Assembly: GCA_023634235.1 (NCBI GenBank)
Contig: JAMKCF010000003.1
Location: forward strand, 10,696,742-10,760,741
From: Pisaster brevispinus
Taxonomy: Eukaryota > Echinodermata > Asteroidea > Forcipulatida > Asteriidae
Length of the DNA stretch: 64,000 nt
Reading direction: 5' to 3'
Position numbers and translations under genes: made by a program. Of this stretch, positions 58,601 to 64,000 are shown piece by piece. Position 1 is the first letter of the stretch. Every line of letters begins with the position of its first letter. A model generated the notes under the pieces. That model saw only the letters and a list, made by a program, of their open reading frames with translations. It made no database searches and was not told the origin of the DNA.

Positions 58601-59779
58601 TGCACCCCTTTCTGCCCCTCGAAAAGCATTCTAGTTGCAGTGCTTTAACAATGTTGTTAGTAAATGTCACTCTTTCGGTTGCTTGTTGTAGCTTTAATCT
58701 TAGTATCTTCGTACGAAACTCGCTTCGGTTCGACTGGGCATGCCGCTATTAATGTAGAACGTATTTTGGCATTGGTCTACCATTTCTTCCTCCGGGCGAT
58801 AACTAAAAATGAAAGCTCGAGAGACAGAAGCTGTAAACCACCCTGATGAAAGTGGGCCAACCGTAGAGCAAGGACCTATGGTCCAACCATCTAGAGATAG
58901 GTCAAGTTCTCTATGGTCCAACCATGGAGAAAGTTGTTATGGTCCAATAATAAAGTAAAGTCCTTTGTGCGTGGGCAATAAACCTTGGATTAAAATGGGG
59001 CACACCCTTATGATGTTTACTCAGCGTGTTTCCTTTCACCATGGAGATTCGACATAGAGGCACGTCCTTGCCCTTAGGTTAACTCCTAAACCGCCTACAG
59101 CCCAACCTTTTTCCCGTTGAATTGGTTAAATTGTTTACAAAGGAGGTATCTCATTCTCTTTCCCTGACAGCAATATATCACTAATTAGTTGATAACTTAA
59201 AATATGAAATTAAGACCCCTTTTCCGGTGCAAAGTTCGTGAGGTTAAATGCATAAATCGGAGAGGAGATCCAATAACTACAGACAAACAAACACCACAGA
59301 CAGACACCATTCGGCAGCTGAGGTTATAAAAAATACAGATGTCAAGTAGAGTTCATAACAATACATGATACATACACACAAAAAACATGAATTTTCCTAC
59401 CTTCGCTTTTCATTGCCTGGGCTATCAGCGTGTTCGGTGGTCGGTCGCTTAAGTGGGGATTCTGGAACGCTTGTTTAACAGAAGTGTAATCGTTCAGGAT
59501 CACAAGTGTCTTATTCGCTACATTAAAGCGGAAGATCGTGCCGAATTTCCGCGTAAGCTTGGCGAAGAGAAGATGCGGGTGCGACCCGCTGCGTATCTCG
59601 TAGAGGATACGGGGTAGGAGTCCGAGCAGTGGCCAACCCCACGGTCCCGGTGGGAGCTTCTTGGACTGACGGTACCACCAGAATGTGAGGGTTGCTAGTA
59701 AAACTGCAATGCAGAAACTGAGGTTGAGATGTGACGCTAAAACTAAAAGGGCCCGCAGACTTCCCATTATCAGAGTCAT
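55455..59779 (-). CDS. Cytochrome P450, CYP2 clan, complete
   Basis: Three exons (59401-59779, 56092-57090, 55455-55636) join in phase to 1560 nt, 519 residues plus TGA, normal for a microsomal P450. Order: N-terminal membrane anchor (about 20-36), proline hinge KKLPPGPWGWPLLG (PPGP 43-46), C-helix W136 to R140, I-helix AAGMETT (about 325-331), ExxR in WEIQR (383-386), KPERF (438-441) and heme loop FSIGRRSCIGE with the thiolate Cys at 464. Such enzymes insert oxygen into lipophilic substrates at the ER with NADPH-P450 reductase. The text best fits the CYP2 clan (CYP1, 2, 17 and relatives); the family and substrate cannot be set by eye. All key residues are present and there is no break. The start was chosen as the first in-frame ATG before the anchor; ATG at codon 5 is an alternative. 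Confidence 0.95.
56092..57090 (-). CDS. P450 exon 2 (C-helix to pre-heme)
   Basis: A 999-nt exon with WKDLRQFSL (C-helix), AAGMETTATTL (I-helix), WEIQRI (K-helix), GMPHAASADTEVRGF and KPERFLDTNG, ending FSIG before the heme loop. Acceptor CGTCCTACAG, donor GTAGGC. Confidence 0.95.
57091..59400. other. P450 intron 1
   Basis: A 2.3-kb intron with poly-G near 57490, poly-C near 57985 and a CCGAATTGGCGGCTAAGG-ended MITE copy (58082-58245). No exon is missing, since phases join. Confidence 0.55.
58082..58245. repeat. MITE copy in P450 intron 1
   Basis: Left GATTCCGAATTGGCGGCTAA is mirrored by GTAGCCACCAATTCGCATAC on the right. The inner text includes CAACACATCATCGTGAAGTG. It is the same family as 48330-48453. 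Confidence 0.6.
59401..59779 (-). CDS. P450 exon 1 (anchor, proline hinge)
   Basis: Reads MTLIMGSLRALLVLASHLNL, a hydrophobic helix to WWYRQSKK, LPPGPWGWPLLGLLP, then FGTIFRFNVANKTLVILNDY and LSDRPPNT. The donor is GTAGGA at phase 1. Upstream in-frame codons lack ATG. Confidence 0.9.
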
Positions 59780-59930
59780 TGTTAAGTGGATACACACGCT
59801 CTGCAGTTTGAAAATGCTTAACTTGGTGGGCAAAGTACATGAACTTGTAAAAATGCCCTCTTCAGCGCTTCAACGATACAGTTACCACTGATGTGATGAA
59901 CATACTGAAGATCTCCAGAGTAGGTCAGCT

Positions 59931-59940
59931 TCATATACCT
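59931..59940 (-). promoter_or_regulatory. Possible TATA-like box of the P450
   Basis: Minus-strand AGGTATATGA lies about 155 nt before the P450 ATG, a plausible distance if a short 5' UTR follows. One short AT motif is weak evidence. Confidence 0.2.
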
Positions 59941-62479
59941 CTAAAATGATAGGCTCCACCGCAGTATCGTTTGTATCTGGTGAATGACTATTTTTGCATG
60001 GCTGCACACGAACCGACTTGCGAGCGCTCCAGTACTGGGTCAAAGTACGGGGCCAAAAAGGTCTTAAGAGAAAGCGGACGCAATCCGAACTAAAAGGGAA
60101 CTAAAAATAGACCACGGGGTGAAACCACTTTCACTGTTGATAAGTATGCCACACTGTAGTGTACGCAAGTATCTCCGAAGGGCAAACAGACAAATAGTAC
60201 TATGTATCAACGATGCAAAATTAACATCTATATATTTGTAATTGTTAAAGGATTTGTAAATTCAAACTTCAGTTGAGGCTAAATCGAACCTAGTCTTGGC
60301 AGAAGTCGATGATGCAGCACCCCTGTTTATGGTAAAAGCTATATAGATGCCCATCGAGTACAATTAATTATTGCTGTTTTTTGTTTTGTTTTGTTTTTTT
60401 CTAGCAAAAATTTTATTTATACTAAGGGGTTTATTACACCGGCAAAAACTGAGGGTAAACTGACTGGGCAAATTCTAATAATTTGGGGTTAGAACAAAGA
60501 TAAGTTTTTTAGTAAATTTGTCTATGTTCAACCGCAAATGATAATGAAGTTCATACTAAAACGTTTTTTTCCTCTGAAATGAAGTCATTCGAGAAAACTG
60601 TATCTGAAAACCTAACACCGAAACCGAAACATCTGATTTTGTTTGATACAACCCAAATTAAGGACGTGTTTCTCATCATGCGGAAAAATGTGCGCGTTTT
60701 TTTCACTTGTTTCTCCTTTGCGGTTTATAGTTTCTCCTGACTCAGTCACGCAACGGATTAAGCCCACATTTTCACAGGTTTGTTATTTCACGTATGATTG
60801 GTTACACAAAACACGAACATTGTCCGTAACTAGGTCGTCAGCTCTACCAATCCTGTAAAAAAAACTTTAAAAGTTGATGCCAACCCTTCCTTTAAGTCTT
60901 GTCAGACATGGGTAAATAAACTAAATAGAAGGCTCTTGACATTGAAAGATCGATCATATTATAGCAAGAAGAAAACCTTTAACCTGAGTGGCACTGAGAC
61001 CAAGTAACGTGTTGTCTAACGTTGTATGGGGAACAGGATTCCACGAATCTGCTGCAAGTGTTCTTGCACACAGTAAAACCATGGTAATACTAAATAGTAC
61101 AACCTATACCAAGGACGCTGTTATATTCAGAATTCAACACAATGGTAGCTCAGTGTTCAGCCGATCCTGACACCGAATCCAAAGAGTTCCACGACCTATA
61201 CCTTCAGCTCACGAAGACATGAGCCCAATTTATTAAAACTTAGTGTTAGCATTGATATCATTGCCCACAAAATAAATGAAAATATCTTTGTCCTACGCGA
61301 ACCGCGTCCTAATTAGTTGGACGTGTCAATGATAAAAAGGCCTTGTTTGTGAGGTCAATAAACCTTTAAAAGTTCAAAGTCTGTTCCAGAATCAATTCTA
61401 CATAAAATATCCCTGTTTTGTCAATATCTTTGTTCGGGGAGCTAGTCAAAAGCCATTCGACCTATAACTGCCATAGCCAGGGATCGCACCCAAGTTTACG
61501 ACACAACCAGGGAAGCGGCAGGAGAGGGGTCACTTTTAGGGGATGCAACCTTTTTTTGTTCCAAATATCAAGTAATAACAAACCACAAGGAAAACTGTTT
61601 GGGAAAATTTTGTATTAACTTTTGGGTTGAAATATAAAAAATGCTTTGTTCAACCCAAAGGTCTAGAGCTTGAAAACCACGCTGCTTGTAAATTTATCAT
61701 TTCTAATTTCTGTTCCAGGGTATAAAATTATTACAATCTCGCGGAAAATTCCTCTACCGTCGTGACTTTGTGTTCAGATTGCTTTTCAACCTGTCAAGTT
61801 CTTAAATGATGTAGTGGAATCCGGCAATAGGCAAACCATTTGCCACACAGCCTCGGTTTGAGCTCTGAATTGATGGTTGAATGAGAGACGAGAACAATGT
61901 CCTCACTCTTTGGGTTCTAGAAGCTGATAGGGCCATATATTGGTGGATAATTTGGTTTACTCGTTGCTATAGCCAACAGTAATGCCAATGTAGGCTTACA
62001 TGTTGGTTTGACTAAACTGAACTGAACTGAACTGACTGTATAAAGACAAACATGAGTATACTGTATTAGAACGTCAAGTTTTTTTATTTTTTTATTTTTA
62101 GATAACGGTTTTGATTATCATAAACTATTTTTCTAAAACGCTGTTATTTTCGAGAAAAATAGGTTGAATCTTTACTTTACTAACTTCAGCCTATAAGAAT
62201 CATGACGTATGCAAATAGTCTTCTCGAAAACGCCCTGTGATAGCACAATGACGTGTGTCGCATTCCTGCACAAGTTGCAATGTGTTCGGTTCAGTTGGGG
62301 TTGTAACGAAGATAAACTAAGGCATTTTCTTAGACGCAATCAGTGGACTGTTCTACCAGTGTACAAGGGTGCACCACATTGAATTTGTCAAAAATGATTC
62401 GCCAAACTGCCATAAATTGAAAACCCACAATTTCGTTTCAATCATCATTAATTGTGCGTGGGGAGGGGAAGTTGGGGGT

Positions 62480-63850
62480 AATGCAGCGAATTGATTGTGT
62501 AGTCATGATCATTTTTCACAGCCTGAGGCTTCTGTGCTTCAACTTTTGAGGAGACACAATACATTTTGGCGTTAAAGTTGGTCCTGTTTGACAAGTGGAG
62601 GGGTGTTTTGTGAACACTGGCAGTAAGCCTGTTTAGTGAAAAATGGAAGGGGAGGAGTGTACTTTCTGAGTAAAATTAGAGAGAAGAAAACATTTCAATG
62701 GCTGCCCTGTCAACATTTGTCAAGAAAACTGACATATTGATATTCTACAATTTGTCACAAAAATGAGAGACTGCTGGAGAAAGTTTTTCTTTACACTCAG
62801 AAATTAACGGATTTTTCACTGAGCCAATGGAATAATATTTAGTGTCGTGCAACCACAACCTCGACCACTACCGTTATTGCGCCCTCATTGACACGATGGT
62901 ACGTGGTGCACTACACTAAAAAGGGCAAAATTCATGCGCTAAACTGATTATCAAAATTGTGTAGGACCTCAAAATCTTGTGAATACTAACATTTTAAGGG
63001 GCATGCAATTAATAGAGTGTGTAAATGTACAAATCCATCCGAGCCTGGAGGTTATGTGCTTCAACTTTTGAGGAGATTTGATAAATTTAGGCGATAAAGT
63101 CGGTCCCATTTGGCTTGGGAGTATCAGTTTGAGGAGTGCCCCATATGAAAACTAACAGCAATTCGGTTTGGGAAAAAGCACATTTTCGGGGTGTTTTTTC
63201 AGTTCTCAAGAAAGTGCTATTGATGAGTCATGTGATGTGTTAAATGCGTTGTGGGAATTCAAAATGGGCGGCGGCCATCTTGGACTCTCTGTTTTCAGTC
63301 CGTATTTACGACTGTTTTATTAAATAATCAATGGAATGTTTCTCACATACTAATTTCCAACATTTCCCACCAAGAAATACTATAGAATCATCAATCAGGC
63401 ATGCATCTTTGTAGTCTTGATTGGCGACGCTGTTTTTTGTATTAGTCACCGGTAGAGGGCGCGACATCGACTGTTTTGGAGGCTGACGGGTGCACCACAC
63501 TATAAGTAGGCCAACATTCATGCGCCAAGGTAATTATCACAATTTGTAAACCAACAGAATCTTTTTAATTATAAGGTGCCTGATGAAAACTGGCAGCGAG
63601 TCGGTTTGGAAAAAGCACATTTACGGGGGTGATTTTTTTCTAGGGTAATTAACACAAATTTCAAACGGCTGACCTACCATAATTTGCAAAGAAGTCTGAA
63701 GTTTAGTTGTCTGAAATATATCTGATTGGTTACCAAGAGGCTGAGAGACTTTAAATATTTTTTGAGTATTTTCGAATATTTAGCATTTAGCGTTGGTTAC
63801 TATGGGAGTTTATTTAGTGTGGTGCACTCTGACGCAGAAGGACTGGGCAA
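62480..63850. repeat. Degenerate long-unit tandem repeat
   Basis: Blocks recur at about 580-bp spacing. CTTCAACTTTTGAGGAGA appears near 62540 and 63060, TTTGGGAAAAAGCACATTTT or a variant near 63165 and 63605, and GGTGCACTACACTA or GGTGCACCACACTATA near 62908 and 63490. Units are diverged and truncated. No coding. Confidence 0.6.
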
Positions 63851-63889
63851 ATCTGGAACGAAACAGTTCGTTTTTATCCAGATGTTCGC

Positions 63890-63975
63890 GTGATACAGAT
63901 ATCTCCAGTAATTCGTGTTGCGACATCGGCAACTACATTAACAAAATGAACGTCGCCAATCAAGACTAGCATCAT
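63890..63975 (+). repeat. Repeat shared with a protease intron
   Basis: ACAGATATCTCCAGTAATTC, ACATTAACAAAATGAACGTC and GCCAATCAAGACTAGCA match text at 42490-42580 in the same orientation. It is a dispersed repeat of unknown class. Confidence 0.6.
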
Positions 63976-64000
63976 TGTACCCTGCGCCCCCAAAGTGGGC

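Larger units (their letters stand above)
59780..64000. other. Right flank, repeats only
   Basis: No gene is supported. It holds a family B end near 60755-60890 (TTTTCACAGGTTTGTTATTT), a TGCCACTTCCC-type repeat (61410-61560), a short AACTG run near 62013 and the degenerate tandem array at 62480-63850. Confidence 0.5.

Overview
This is a window of animal nuclear DNA, AT-rich by eye. It has long introns, GT/AG splice sites, many dispersed short repeats and microsatellites. There are no bacterial operons, ribosome-binding sites or CRISPR arrays. The gene content (HIP1, TMEM116-like, CYP2-clan P450, LDLa/TSP1 protease) and the repeat vocabulary fit a marine deuterostome, most likely an echinoderm and perhaps a sea star. 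That placement is inference. I assembled the genes by hand from exon reading frames, splice sites and intron phases. Every confident gene lies on the minus strand.

Layout, left to right. (a) 1-4.8 kb: repeats and one frameshifted coding remnant. (b) 4.8-9.2 kb: four exons encoding the I/LWEQ (THATCH) actin-binding end of a HIP1-family protein. One exon carries an in-frame TAA, and the usual N-terminal ANTH and coiled-coil exons are absent; two further open segments may be a 3' tail. (c) 9.2-15.3 kb: repeats and one possible short first exon. (d) 15.3-32.5 kb: a complete 12-exon seven-transmembrane receptor-like gene resembling TMEM116, with repeat-filled introns. These hold a perfect 115-bp-arm inverted repeat, a 14-bp tandem array, LINE scraps and a cluster of units built on a short palindrome. 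(e) 32.5-42.1 kb: intergenic, repeat-rich, with one plus-strand orphan exon candidate. (f) 42.2-52.1 kb: a complete 11-exon secreted modular serine protease of 599 residues (signal peptide, basic region, three LDLa, Thr-rich linker, TSP1, trypsin domain). (g) 55.5-59.8 kb: a complete 3-exon, 519-residue microsomal cytochrome P450. (h) 59.8-64 kb: repeats only.

The genes do not form an obvious pathway. HIP1 links clathrin coats to actin, the TMEM116-like protein is a membrane receptor, the protease is secreted and probably activated as a zymogen, and the P450 is an ER monooxygenase. The most notable points are: the protease architecture, whose domain exons are all phase 1-1; a tRNA-derived SINE touching one of its splice donors; a hairpin transposon 28 bases after its stop codon; the TAA in the HIP1 exon; and the large intronic palindrome.
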